From: Pseudomonas putida
Lineage (GTDB): Bacteria; Pseudomonadota; Gammaproteobacteria; Pseudomonadales; Pseudomonadaceae
Length of the DNA: 64,000 nt
NCBI RefSeq assembly: GCF_003228315.1
Contig: NZ_CP029693.1
Span: 496,001 to 560,000 of the forward strand
Direction of reading: 5' to 3'
Part shown: positions 9,508 to 17,537 of the stretch, piece after piece
Position numbering within the stretch: the stretch's first letter is position 1
How the letters are laid out: each line of letters begins with the position of its first letter
Position numbers and translations under genes: made by a program
Notes under the pieces: model-generated
The model's database searches: none
What the model saw: the letters and a program-made list of their open reading frames with translations, nothing else
Told to the model about the DNA's origin: nothing

Positions 9508-10500
9508 TCAGGCCTCCTGCCGCTGACGCGCAAGTGACAGGTGTGGACGCAGCAGGGCGCCCAGGTGATAGAGCGCCAGCAGGGCAATCGCCGCCCCCAG
9601 CGGCCACCAGAACAGATCCCTTTTCGGTTGATGGCTGAGGGTTTTCACCTGATGCGGTGTGAGCGTGTCGAGGGTGCTGTAGACCTCGTTCAGGGCATTG
9701 CGGTCTTCGGCGCGGAAGAACTTGCCGCCGGTAGCTTCGGCGATCTGCTGCAAGCTGCCGAGGTTGACCTTGGCTTCGCCGGACGCCTGCGGGTCGCCAA
9801 TGCCGATGGTGTGAATCACCACGCCTTTGGCGGCCGCCATCTGTGCCGCATGATCCGGGGTGATGGCGCTGCTGGTGTCATTGCCATCGGTGAGCAGGAT
9901 CACGACTTTTTCCTGCTCCTTGGCCTGCTCCAAGAGTTTGAGGCTCAAGCCGATGGCATCGCCGATGGCGGTGTTGGGGCCGGCCATGCTGATGCCGGTG
10001 TCGTCCAGCAACAGCGACAGGCTGGCGTGATCGAGGGTCAGCGGCGCCTGCGGGTAAGCGCCGCTGCCGAACACGATCAGGCCGAGTCGGTCTTCTTTTC
10101 GTTTATCGATGAAGCCATGCACCACTTCTTTCACGGCGGCCAGGCGGTTGATTTTCTGACCGTTGGCGTCGGTGAAATCGGTGGTTTCCATCGATTGCGA
10201 CAGGTCGATGGCCAGCATCAGATCACGCACCGGTTGCTGGCGTTCGATGGGTTTTTCGACGTACACCGGGCGGGCCGCCGCCACCAGCAACAGTGCCCAC
10301 ACCAGCAGGTTCAACAGCAACTGCCAGCGGTTGGTGCGGGTCCCGGCCTGGCTCGGCGTTTGGCCGACCGCGCGGCTCATTGCCGCAAAAAACGGTACCC
10401 GTACCGCGCTGCGCGCCTCGCGGTAGTCGGGCAGGTAGCGATAACCCAACCACGGCAAGGGCAGCAGCAATAACAGCCAGGGGTAATCAAGCTGCCACAT
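9508..10500 (-). CDS. batA: VWA-domain membrane protein (BatA-like)
   Basis: Predicted 330 residues: an N-terminal span (residues 5-20), a second span (about 60-75), a VWA domain with MIDAS residues D-L-S-Q-S at Asp99 and a TDGND loop, and a C-terminal span (FWWPLGAAIALLALYHLGALL). The VWA domain would face the periplasm between the spans. VWA proteins of this family are usual partners of MoxR ATPases. ATG 10500 (MWQLDYPW) gives the typical BatA N-terminus and overlaps the DUF4381 gene by 14 bases. A longer frame to 10767 runs back through the DUF4381 gene and is not credible. Confidence 0.9.
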   Translation of the reverse strand: MWQLDYPWLLLLLPLPWLGYRYLPDYREARSAVRVPFFAAMSRAVGQTPSQAGTRTNRWQLLLNLLVWALLLVAAARPVYVEKPIERQQPVRDLMLAIDLSQSMETTDFTDANGQKINRLAAVKEVVHGFIDKRKEDRLGLIVFGSGAYPQAPLTLDHASLSLLLDDTGISMAGPNTAIGDAIGLSLKLLEQAKEQEKVVILLTDGNDTSSAITPDHAAQMAAAKGVVIHTIGIGDPQASGEAKVNLGSLQQIAEATGGKFFRAEDRNALNEVYSTLDTLTPHQVKTLSHQPKRDLFWWPLGAAIALLALYHLGALLRPHLSLARQRQEA

Positions 10501-11068
10501 GATGATGCTCCACCCAGAGTTTGCAGGTGGCGAACAACTGTTGGCGCTGTTCGACGGGAAGGGCGCGCAGGGTGGTGTCGGGGGCGTAGGCGAGTTGGGC
10601 CAGTTGTTGGCTGAAATTGGCGGGGAGGGGTTGCTTGATGTGCGCTTGCAGGAAGGATTGCCAGTCCTCTTTCCCGAGCGCGTCCGGACCCTGTAGGAGC
10701 AAGGCTTGCCCGCGATGAACGATAACGGGGTTTGTCTGAAAGATCGCAGCGCCTGCATCGCGGGCAAGCCTTGCTCCTACAGACGGCGTGCTGGGCATGG
10801 AGATGGCGGTGCGCTTGAGCAACTCCGGCAATTCGCGTAGCGCACTCAAATCATCACTGCGCTTTTGCAACTGCGCCAACCGCACCAGCGCCTCGCGCCG
10901 ATAACGATCGCGCCGCCATTGCCAATAGCGCCGGGCGGCGATGATCAGCGCGGCCAGCACAAGCAATGCGAGCAACACCCACCAACCCCAGGTCTGCGGC
11001 GCATAACTGACTGGCGCGGGTAGCGCTATTTCCTTCAGTTGATCAATGCTCGGAATGTTCGGATTCAT
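10487..11068 (-). CDS. DUF4381 membrane protein carrying an in-frame REPIN
   Basis: Predicted 193 residues. One transmembrane span at about 28-45 (WGWWVLLALLVLAALIIAA) is followed by a basic stretch and a cytoplasmic helical region. DUF4381 proteins are regular members of Pseudomonas MoxR-DUF58-VWA operons and are of unknown function. Residues about 96-129 are the translation of a REPIN (SVGARLARD .. HRGQALLLQG), so a native linker between LLKRTAISMP and ALGKEDWQSFL has gained roughly 30 residues with the frame intact. Start ATG overlaps the DUF58 stop; the 3' end overlaps batA. Confidence 0.85.
   Translation of the reverse strand: MNPNIPSIDQLKEIALPAPVSYAPQTWGWWVLLALLVLAALIIAARRYWQWRRDRYRREALVRLAQLQKRSDDLSALRELPELLKRTAISMPSTPSVGARLARDAGAAIFQTNPVIVHRGQALLLQGPDALGKEDWQSFLQAHIKQPLPANFSQQLAQLAYAPDTTLRALPVEQRQQLFATCKLWVEHHHVAA
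10692..10781. repeat. REPIN inside the DUF4381 gene, GCAAGGCTTGCCCGCGA family
   Basis: Inverted pair TGTAGGAGCAAGGCTTGCCC and its complement, exactly 90 bases from end to end and so a multiple of three, inside a coding region. Confidence 0.9.
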
Positions 11069-12000
11069 CGCCGTCCCCCGGTCAGCTTGCCCAGTTCGGC
11101 GCGCAGTTGTTCCTGAGCGTCGAGGGCGGTGCTGAACATCATCAACGGCACCCGGCTGCGGCGCAGCAGGTTGGCCACGTCCTTGAGCCGGCCGCCGAGA
11201 AAGTCGCCAAGTGGCTGGTGCACCTGTCGACGCTCCACCGCCAGCTCCACCTGCAACTGCCCTTGGGTGACCAGCAGGCGGCCATTTTTCGGCAGGTTCA
11301 GCGCCAGGGGATCGTAGACCTGCATGGCGATCACATCGTTGTGTGCCGCCAACTGTCGCATCAGCTGCAAAGTGCGCTCACCGGCGCCGGCAAAGTCACT
11401 GACGATGCAGATCAAGTGGTCGTGCCCCGCCAGCGCCAGGCATTGTTGCAGGACCTTGTCGAGCTGGTCTTCGCCCTCGGCGTCCGGATTGGCGGCGCTC
11501 AGTTCCTGATTCTGCTGGACGATGCGGCTGCACAGCGCTTCGATCCGCTTGCGGCTGCGCAACGGCGCAACGCTGTCGATGCGCTGGTCATTGAACACCA
11601 GTCCGCCGACCCGATCGCCGGCGTTGAACACCATCCATGCCGCGAGCGCGCCGAGTTCGGCGGCCACGGCGGATTTGAAGCTGCGTTGCGAGCCGAAAAA
11701 CATCGACATGCGCTGGTCGACCAGAATCAGCGCCGGGCGATCGCGTTCTTCAGTGAAGGTACGCACCACCGGTTTGCCGGTTCGCAGGGAGGCGCGCCAG
11801 TCGAGGTGGCGCAAATCATCGCCCGGTTGATAGCGGCGCAACTCATCGAAGTTCAAGCCACGGCCACGCAGGCGCGAGGCATGGTTGCCCGCGAGGATGC
11901 TGCCCTGGGGTTGGCGAGCGAGAAAACTCAGGTCACGGGCCTTGAACTCCAGCGCCATCAACTGCGCCAGAGAGACGTAGACCAGACCATCGGCATTCAT
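11065..12000 (-). CDS. DUF58 domain protein (MoxR operon)
   Basis: Predicted 311 residues. It contains the DUF58 hallmark RGRGLNFDELRRYQPGDD followed by LRHLDWRASLRTGKPVVR, then a VWA-like fold (ALILVDQRMSMFFGS). The VWA metal motif is degenerate (D-Q-R-M-S) and may not bind metal. No signal peptide or clear membrane span, so cytoplasmic. DUF58 proteins are almost always beside moxR and are thought to link the ATPase to membrane VWA partners. Start overlaps the moxR stop (ATGA) and its own stop overlaps the DUF4381 start. Confidence 0.92.
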   Translation of the reverse strand: MNADGLVYVSLAQLMALEFKARDLSFLARQPQGSILAGNHASRLRGRGLNFDELRRYQPGDDLRHLDWRASLRTGKPVVRTFTEERDRPALILVDQRMSMFFGSQRSFKSAVAAELGALAAWMVFNAGDRVGGLVFNDQRIDSVAPLRSRKRIEALCSRIVQQNQELSAANPDAEGEDQLDKVLQQCLALAGHDHLICIVSDFAGAGERTLQLMRQLAAHNDVIAMQVYDPLALNLPKNGRLLVTQGQLQVELAVERRQVHQPLGDFLGGRLKDVANLLRRSRVPLMMFSTALDAQEQLRAELGKLTGGRR

Positions 12001-12977
12001 GCAGGAATCGCCACTTTATCGAGCAAACGGTCGAGCACCTGATCGGCGGTCACACCATCGGCCACTGCGTCGTAGCTCAGTTGCAGGCGATGGCGCAGCA
12101 CCGGGTGCACGATGGCGCGTACGTTGTCCGGCGAGACGAAGTCCTGCCCCTGCAACCACGCATCGGCACGGGCGCAACGGTCCAGGCCGATACCACCGCG
12201 CGGGCTGGCGCCGATGGCGATCCAGCGGCCGAGGTCGGCGTCGTAGTCGGCGGGGTGGCGGGTGGCGTTGATCAGATCGATCAGGTAGCGGTCGATGGCG
12301 GTCGACACGTGTACGGCGCTGACCTCGCGGCGCGCAGCGAAGATCACGTCCTGGGCCAGGGCAAAGCCCTGTACCGCAGCGGTCTTGGCGCCCAGGGCCT
12401 GCTCTTCTTCGCGCAACAGGCGCAGGACTTGGCTTTCGTTCTCGGCGCTCGGGTAATCGAGCAGCACTTTCATCAGGAAGCGGTCCATCTGTGCTTCCGG
12501 TAATGGGTACGTGCCTTCCTGTTCGATCGGGTTCTGCGTGGCGATCACGATGAACAGATCCGGTAGCGCGTGGCTGTTACCAGCCACGGTGATTTGCCGT
12601 TCTTCCATGGCTTCGAGCAACGCCGCCTGGACCTTGGCCGGGGCACGGTTGATCTCGTCAGCCAGGATCAGGTTGCCGAACAGGGGGCCCGGCTGGAAAC
12701 GGATCTCGTTTTTGCCTTCGACCTGGTGCAGCACCTCGGCACCGGTGATGTCCGACGGCAGCAGGTCCGGGGTGAACTGGATGCGGCTCATCTTCGCATC
12801 CAGGTGTCTGGACAGCGCCTTGACGGTGCGGGTCTTGGCCAGTCCGGGCAGGCTTTCCAGCAACAAATGACCGTTGGCCAGCAAGCCGAGGAGGATCTGC
12901 CGAACCACCTGATCCTGGCCGAGCACGGCCTCGCAAATGCTGGCTTGCAGGGCGTTCAGATCATTGAGTGCAGTCAT
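11997..12977 (-). CDS. MoxR-family AAA+ ATPase
   Basis: Predicted 326 residues, usual for MoxR. The Walker A region is ESLPGLAKTRT, in which the first Gly of the usual GVPGxAKT is Ser. Walker B is LILADEINRAPAKVQ, sensor 1 IATQNPIEQEGTYPLPEAQMDRF, and an AAA lid follows. Cytoplasmic ATPase proposed to act as a chaperone for metal or cofactor insertion or complex assembly, with VWA proteins as adaptors. An AGGAGG ribosome site sits five bases ahead of ATG 12977, which lies only nine bases after the SphA-type gene stop, tying that outer-membrane gene to the operon. Confidence 0.95.
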   Translation of the reverse strand: MTALNDLNALQASICEAVLGQDQVVRQILLGLLANGHLLLESLPGLAKTRTVKALSRHLDAKMSRIQFTPDLLPSDITGAEVLHQVEGKNEIRFQPGPLFGNLILADEINRAPAKVQAALLEAMEERQITVAGNSHALPDLFIVIATQNPIEQEGTYPLPEAQMDRFLMKVLLDYPSAENESQVLRLLREEEQALGAKTAAVQGFALAQDVIFAARREVSAVHVSTAIDRYLIDLINATRHPADYDADLGRWIAIGASPRGGIGLDRCARADAWLQGQDFVSPDNVRAIVHPVLRHRLQLSYDAVADGVTADQVLDRLLDKVAIPA

Positions 12978-12985
12978 GCAGCCTC

Positions 12986-13933
12986 CTAGAAAAATGCCAG
13001 GGTCAGGTTGACGCTGAAACCGTTGCCTTCAGGGCGGTTCTTGGTGTCGAACTCCGGTACCCAACGGGCACTCAGATTGGCCTGGGCGTCGGCGAACTTG
13101 CCTTGCCAGCCCACTGCGGGACCTGCGCCGACGGAACGGCCGCGAAAACCACTGTTTGCACCGCTTCCCGAGTCGTCGGTGACCTGCTGGATATAACCGG
13201 CGGCCATGCCGGCGCTCCAGCCATTGCCGAAACCATGGGTCCACAGTGCATCGAGGGTGAAGATGTTGCCGTTGCGATAATCCGTGGCGTTGTTTTCCGT
13301 GTAGAACTCCAGGCTGCTCATGAGCGTGAATTCGCCGCCCTTGCCATCCAGATGGGTGAACGCCGCAGTTGGCATGAAGGTGTAATTGTTCTGCCCGGGG
13401 TTGGCCAGGCGATCCTCGTTGTAGGCGCCGGTCGGCACGTAGATGGGCAAGGACAGCGAAAGATGGTTGACCTCGTCGAAGTGGTAGCCGGCGGCAATCG
13501 GTGTGATCAGCGCGTCGGCAAACTGGGTGCCGGTGTCTTCGGTGCCCAGCGTCCTGCCACGGGGGCCGGTGACGCTGGCGCTCACGTCGGTGTACTGCAC
13601 CGGTACGCCGATGGACGAGGCGTAGTTCCACGGCCCCTTGCCCGTATCCCAGACATGAGTGAAGTTGGCGATGGTGTAGGACACCTTCATGTCCACGCCG
13701 GTGCTCAAGGCACCTGCGATCGGGACCTGCACGTTGCCCTTGAGATCGCCGTCATACCAGAAACTGGTCAATGACATCACCCAGCCGGGCTCTGGCGGCA
13801 CCACCCCGGCATTGGAAAACACCTGCAGGCCGGTGATCGGCCGACCGACACCGCCCTCGGCCGCCAGTACCAACGGACTGGTGCCCACCACGCACAAGGC
13901 CAACAAAGGACGTACTACACAAGCCCTGACCAT
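12986..13933 (-). CDS. SphA-type outer-membrane beta-barrel (phenol-degradation meta-like)
   Basis: Predicted 315 residues from ATG 13933, chosen over a GTG at 13945 because GGAG is placed six bases before the ATG. A signal peptide (LLALCVVGTSPLVLA) precedes a body of alternating aromatic and polar strands ending in Phe (VNLTLAFF), typical of outer-membrane barrels. It resembles the SphA/MetA family (PF13557) that accompanies hydrocarbon-degradation genes and may move a hydrophobic substrate. No catabolic oxygenase is nearby; instead moxR starts nine bases downstream. Substrate unknown. Confidence 0.82.
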   Translation of the reverse strand: MVRACVVRPLLALCVVGTSPLVLAAEGGVGRPITGLQVFSNAGVVPPEPGWVMSLTSFWYDGDLKGNVQVPIAGALSTGVDMKVSYTIANFTHVWDTGKGPWNYASSIGVPVQYTDVSASVTGPRGRTLGTEDTGTQFADALITPIAAGYHFDEVNHLSLSLPIYVPTGAYNEDRLANPGQNNYTFMPTAAFTHLDGKGGEFTLMSSLEFYTENNATDYRNGNIFTLDALWTHGFGNGWSAGMAAGYIQQVTDDSGSGANSGFRGRSVGAGPAVGWQGKFADAQANLSARWVPEFDTKNRPEGNGFSVNLTLAFF

Positions 13934-13945
13934 GAACGACTCCAC

Positions 13946-14125
13946 TTATTGTTTTGGTTGATTGACCGGTGTCAGCACGGGCATTTGCCATTGCCCGTTG
14001 CTGACGTCGAGAGTCGGCTGCCGAGGCTCGCCAGTGGGGCGGGTATCCAGCCCCTGAGCTCCAACCCCACAGCTGGCGAACATGGTCATCAGGCTGAACA
14101 CGGCTGCGCGAATAGCAATTTGCAT
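13946..14125 (-). CDS. Small exported protein, 59 residues, function unknown
   Basis: ATG 14125 with GAGG eight bases upstream gives a protein starting MQIAIRAAVFSLMTMFASC, a signal peptide that may be a lipoprotein type (FASC-G, an imperfect lipobox). The short mature part is rich in Pro, Thr and Gln (TRPTGEPRQPTLDVSNGQWQ). It ends 12 bases before the SphA-type gene and is probably the first gene of the long minus-strand operon. A TTG 21 bases upstream could extend the frame but lacks a better ribosome site. I do not recognise the family. Confidence 0.6.
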   Translation of the reverse strand: MQIAIRAAVFSLMTMFASCGVGAQGLDTRPTGEPRQPTLDVSNGQWQMPVLTPVNQPKQ

Positions 14126-14688
14126 GGTGATGTCCTCACTTTCCAAACGAGACGTTGATTGGCGTACAGGGTCAACATGGGCAGGTCATCGTCCTTGGGT
14201 GCGACAGTCCGTTGCTGCTCGAAATACGTGTTGAGGAGATTGGACCCGGACTTCCAGACTTTGCCGCCACCCAAACCGAGTGGGGTGTGGTGGAAGCGTT
14301 TTTCAGGTCACTGGTCCGGATGCCGATGGAGCCGGGCGCGAGGTACCGCAGGCTGTTGACGGTTTCGGGGTGGGTGCACAGCAAAGGTGCGAACGACATC
14401 CCCGGAAGACAGGCGTGCATCCCCATTTTGTTGAACATGATTGCCCGATTCCCTGGTGGCTTCTTTGGACGCCTAGGCACTTCACGGCCGTTACGACGTG
14501 GTCTCTTGGCTATCAAGCCTGTAGGACACGTCTTTTGAAGCTAGCAGCTAAATGGGGGTTAGCCAGTCGGAGGGTGTTAATTCTTTGGTTTTGTGTACAA
14601 GTTTTTGGGTTTTTGTGTGTACTAAAAAGTTAATTGGAATCAGGTGGTTGGAGGGGAATTCGAAAAAGTGGGGATATTTGACTACGCA
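14126..14688. other. Gene-poor region with a possible decayed short gene and AT-rich segment
   Basis: No convincing gene. On the minus strand two short frames (about 14516-14172 and 14274-14089) read protein-like text (MFNKMGMHACLPGMSF.. and LNTYFEQQRTVAPKDDDLP) and could be one frameshifted gene, but neither has a clear start. From about 14560 to 14690 the sequence turns AT-rich and holds two TGTGTAC copies (14592-14598 and 14616-14622) exactly 24 bases apart inside similar surroundings. This could hold the promoter of the minus-strand operon. Nothing else seen. Confidence 0.35.
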
Positions 14689-14749
14689 ATCGCGGGCAAG
14701 CCTTGCTCCTACAGACGGCGGTGTATGTAGGAGCAAGGCTTGCCCGCGA
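14689..14749. repeat. REP pair with very short spacer, GCAAGGCTTGCCCGCGA family
   Basis: Two inverted copies of TGTAGGAGCAAGGCTTGCCC separated by about 15 bases, able to form one long hairpin. Confidence 0.85.
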
Positions 14750-14801
14750 AGAATGATGACGCGTTATTAAGGAGAAGGTCTCTATATCGTTTAATAAACG
14801 C

Positions 14802-15227
14802 TTAACACTTCCTCGACTGCCCAAATGCCCGCTCTTCCTGCTCCCGCAGTTCCGGAGTGAGTTCTGCGCCGAAATCCTCCATCTCGAACACCTGCCGAAT
14901 CTCGATCTCGGGTTCTGTCCCCGGCATCGGGTTGGGGCAGCGCTTGAGCCACTCGATGGCTTCTTCCTTCGATTTCACCTGCCACAGCCAGAAACCGGCG
15001 ATCAGTTCCTTGGTTTCGGCGAACGGGCCGTCGATCACCGTGCGCTTGTCGCCGGAAAAGCGCACGCGGGCGCCTTTGCTGCTGGGGTGCAGGCCTTCGC
15101 CGGCGAGGAGGATGCCGGCCTTGGCCAGTTCTTCGTTGTAATTGCCCATGGCGGTCAGCAATTCGGTGCTGGGCATGATGCCGGCTTCGGAGTCCTGGCT
15201 GGCTTTGATGATGATCATGAAGCGCAT
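14802..15227 (-). CDS. YciI/DGPF-domain protein
   Basis: Predicted 141 residues from ATG 15227, preceded by AGGAGA at eight bases; the longer frame upstream has no support. The start (MRFMIIIKASQDSEAG) and the central VIDGPFAETKELIAGFWLW are hallmarks of the YciI-related (DGPF) family, small alpha/beta proteins often encoded beside ECF sigma factors. No sigma factor gene is next to it here. Cytoplasmic; biochemical role not known for most members. Confidence 0.88.
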   Translation of the reverse strand: MRFMIIIKASQDSEAGIMPSTELLTAMGNYNEELAKAGILLAGEGLHPSSKGARVRFSGDKRTVIDGPFAETKELIAGFWLWQVKSKEEAIEWLKRCPNPMPGTEPEIEIRQVFEMEDFGAELTPELREQEERAFGQSRKC

Positions 15228-15323
15228 GGTGTTGTCTCCTGTGGGTTCGGGTTGCTCAGTTATAGTCGAATGAGCTACGGCTGAATCGACAACCAGGCGC
15301 AACTTTCGTCATATATCGGACCC

Positions 15324-15413
15324 TGTGGGAGCGAGCTTGCTCGCGATGGCAGATTGCCGGACACCTGATAGGTTGAATGTGAGACCGCTATCGCGAGCAA
15401 GCTCGCTCCCACA
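15324..15413. repeat. REPIN, GAGCGAGC family
   Basis: Inverted REP pair in the divergent gap between the YciI-type gene and tpx. Confidence 0.85.
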
Positions 15414-15541
15414 GGTCTGGCTCCCACAGGGATTTGAGGGTGTTCGCAAGTTTTGTATCCGGGGTAGGTCGCCGATCGATTTCGTGGTTAACTTCGGCCT
15501 CTTCAAGATTCTCTCCAACAACGTTCAGAAGGACTCCGTTC

Positions 15542-16042
15542 ATGGCTCAAGTGACTCTTAAAGGCAATCCGGTTCAAGTCAACGGCCAGTTGCCACAAGC
15601 CGGTTCCAAGGCGCCAGCCTTTTCCCTGGTTGCCGGCAATCTGTCCGACGTCACCCTTAAAGACTTTGCCGGCAAGCGCAAAGTGCTGAACATCTTCCCA
15701 AGCATCGACACCCCGACCTGCGCCACTTCGGTACGCAAGTTCAATGCCCAGGCCAACGACATCGCCAACACCGTGGTGCTGTGCATCTCCGCTGACCTGC
15801 CATTCGCCCAGGCCCGTTTCTGCGGCGCCGAAGGCCTGGAAAACGTGCAGAACCTGTCGACCCTGCGCGGTGCCGAGTTCATCCAGAACTACGGTGTGGC
15901 CATCGCTGACGGCCCGCTCAAAGGCCTGACCGCCCGTGCCGTCGTTGTTCTGGACGAGAACGACAACGTGCTGCACAGCGAACTGGTCAAGGAAATCGCT
16001 GAAGAGCCGAACTACGAAGCGGCACTCGCCGTTCTGAAGTAA
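15542..16042 (+). CDS. tpx: Thiol peroxidase Tpx
   Basis: Predicted 166 residues, the usual Tpx length. Peroxidatic Cys60 lies in [15 protein letters not shown] and resolving Cys94 in [12 protein letters not shown], the atypical 2-Cys peroxiredoxin pattern. Such enzymes reduce hydroperoxides with thioredoxin. ATG 15542 ([10 protein letters not shown]) follows an AGAAGGA ribosome site; frame upstream is not coding. Single-gene unit ending at a clear hairpin. Confidence 0.97.
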   Translation: MAQVTLKGNPVQVNGQLPQAGSKAPAFSLVAGNLSDVTLKDFAGKRKVLNIFPSIDTPTCATSVRKFNAQANDIANTVVLCISADLPFAQARFCGAEGLENVQNLSTLRGAEFIQNYGVAIADGPLKGLTARAVVVLDENDNVLHSELVKEIAEEPNYEAALAVLK

Positions 16043-16061
16043 TCGCGCCATTACAATTGTT

Positions 16062-16090
16062 AACGGCCTGGCCCTGTCCAGGCCGTTTTC
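16062..16090 (+). terminator. Rho-independent terminator of tpx
   Basis: Ten-base stem AACGGCCTGG / CCAGGCCGTT (16062-16071, 16078-16087) with a six-base loop; the last stem bases and following TTC give a TTTTC run. It begins 19 bases past the tpx stop. Confidence 0.88.
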
Positions 16091-16220
16091 ATTTGTGTTT
16101 CAGTGTCTTGCATAAATCTCTTGTTACGTAAGCCGAAGGTAAATTGCCGGTAAAGGCGCTTTGCTTACGAGCCGCCAGTGCTTATCGTTCAGCCTTATGT
16201 AATAAAAGCCCACGCGCCCA

Positions 16221-17537
16221 ATGGTTGATCTCTCAATGCAATCCTCCGCTTCCCGTAGTCCCCGTCGCTGGCTGTTCGGCCTGCTCGTCCTGTTGGTCAT
16301 CGCCGCCCTGTGCTGGAAATTCTGGCCCGGCGGCGCTGCGCCGAAAGAGGGGGCACAGCCCAAGGCCGTAGCGGGGCACACCGGCAGGTCAGGCGGGATG
16401 CGTCCGGGGTTTGGCGGCGCTACCGGTCCGGTTCCGGTGCGAGTGGCACCGGCGGTCAAGGGTGACTTCCCGCTGTATTACAAGGCGCTGGGCACGGTGA
16501 CTGCGCTGAACACCATCAACGTGCGCAGCCGCGTCGGCGGCGAACTGGTCAAGGTCTATTTCGAGGAAGGGCAGATGGTCAAGGCTGGCGATCTGCTGGC
16601 TGAAATCGACCCGCGTCCGTACCAGAACGCCTTGCTCCAGGCGGAAGGCACCTTGCTGCAGAATCAGGCACAGCTGAAAAACGCCCAGATGGATGTCGAG
16701 CGTTACACCGGCCTGTACAAGGAAGACAGCATCGCCAAGCAGACCCTGGACACCGCGGTAGCGCTGGTCGGCCAGTTCCAGGGCACGGTCAAGACCAATC
16801 AGGCGGCGGTCAACGACGCCAAACTCAATCTCGAGTTCACCAGGATTCGCGCCCCCATCACCGGACGCGTCGGCCTGCGTCAGCTGGACGTCGGCAACCT
16901 GGTGGCGGCCAACGACACCACGGCGCTGGCGATCATCACCCAGACCCAACCGATCAGCGTCGCGTTCACCCTCCCGGAAAACAGCCTCGACACCGTGCTC
17001 GCCCGCTATCGCAGCGGCGCCAAATTGCCCGCCGAAGCCTGGGATCGCGGTGACACCAAGCTGCAGGCCACCGGTGTATTGCAAAGCCTGGACAACCAGA
17101 TCGACGTCACCACCGGCACCTTGAAGTTCAAGGCCCGCTACGACAACCGCGATCAAACGCTGTTTCCCAACCAGTTCGTCAATGTGCGCCTGTTGGCCGA
17201 CACCCTGAAAGATGTGGTGCTTGCACCGTCCGCCGCGATCCAGTTCGGCACCAACGGTACGTTCGTCTATGCCCTGGACGGCGACAAGAAGGTCAAGATT
17301 CGCCAGCTGAAAATCGGCGCCAGTGACGGCACCAACACCGTGGTCACCGAGGGCCTGGCCGCCGGTGACCGCGTGGTACTGGAAGGCACCGATCGCCTGA
17401 AAGACGGCAGCGACGTGGAAGTGGTCAACGATCCGCAACAAGTGCCGACCAACCCGGCCGGTCACCTGCAAGGCAAGTCGGCGGCCAATTCCACTGAGCC
17501 TGTGCCTGCCGACAAGGCGAAAAAGGGCGGCGCATGA
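16221..17537 (+). CDS. muxA: RND efflux periplasmic adaptor MuxA/MdtA
   Basis: Predicted 438 residues. One N-terminal membrane anchor ([19 protein letters not shown]) is followed by the adaptor architecture: a lipoyl half ([35 protein letters not shown]), a coiled hairpin (about 135-200), the second lipoyl half ([21 protein letters not shown]) and beta-barrel. It links the RND subunits to the outer-membrane channel. The start is either ATG 16221 or ATG 16236; neither has a strong ribosome site. Its stop overlaps the muxB start. A seven-base inverted repeat (CGTAAGC 16127-16133, GCTTACG 16163-16169) lies upstream and might be a regulator site. Confidence 0.94.
   Translation: MVDLSMQSSASRSPRRWLFGLLVLLVIAALCWKFWPGGAAPKEGAQPKAVAGHTGRSGGMRPGFGGATGPVPVRVAPAVKGDFPLYYKALGTVTALNTINVRSRVGGELVKVYFEEGQMVKAGDLLAEIDPRPYQNALLQAEGTLLQNQAQLKNAQMDVERYTGLYKEDSIAKQTLDTAVALVGQFQGTVKTNQAAVNDAKLNLEFTRIRAPITGRVGLRQLDVGNLVAANDTTALAIITQTQPISVAFTLPENSLDTVLARYRSGAKLPAEAWDRGDTKLQATGVLQSLDNQIDVTTGTLKFKARYDNRDQTLFPNQFVNVRLLADTLKDVVLAPSAAIQFGTNGTFVYALDGDKKVKIRQLKIGASDGTNTVVTEGLAAGDRVVLEGTDRLKDGSDVEVVNDPQQVPTNPAGHLQGKSAANSTEPVPADKAKKGGA

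Noticed and set aside
9508..10767. Longer batA frame starting at 10767
   Set aside because: The extra N-terminus is the DUF4381 gene read in another frame; ATG 10500 gives the family-typical start.
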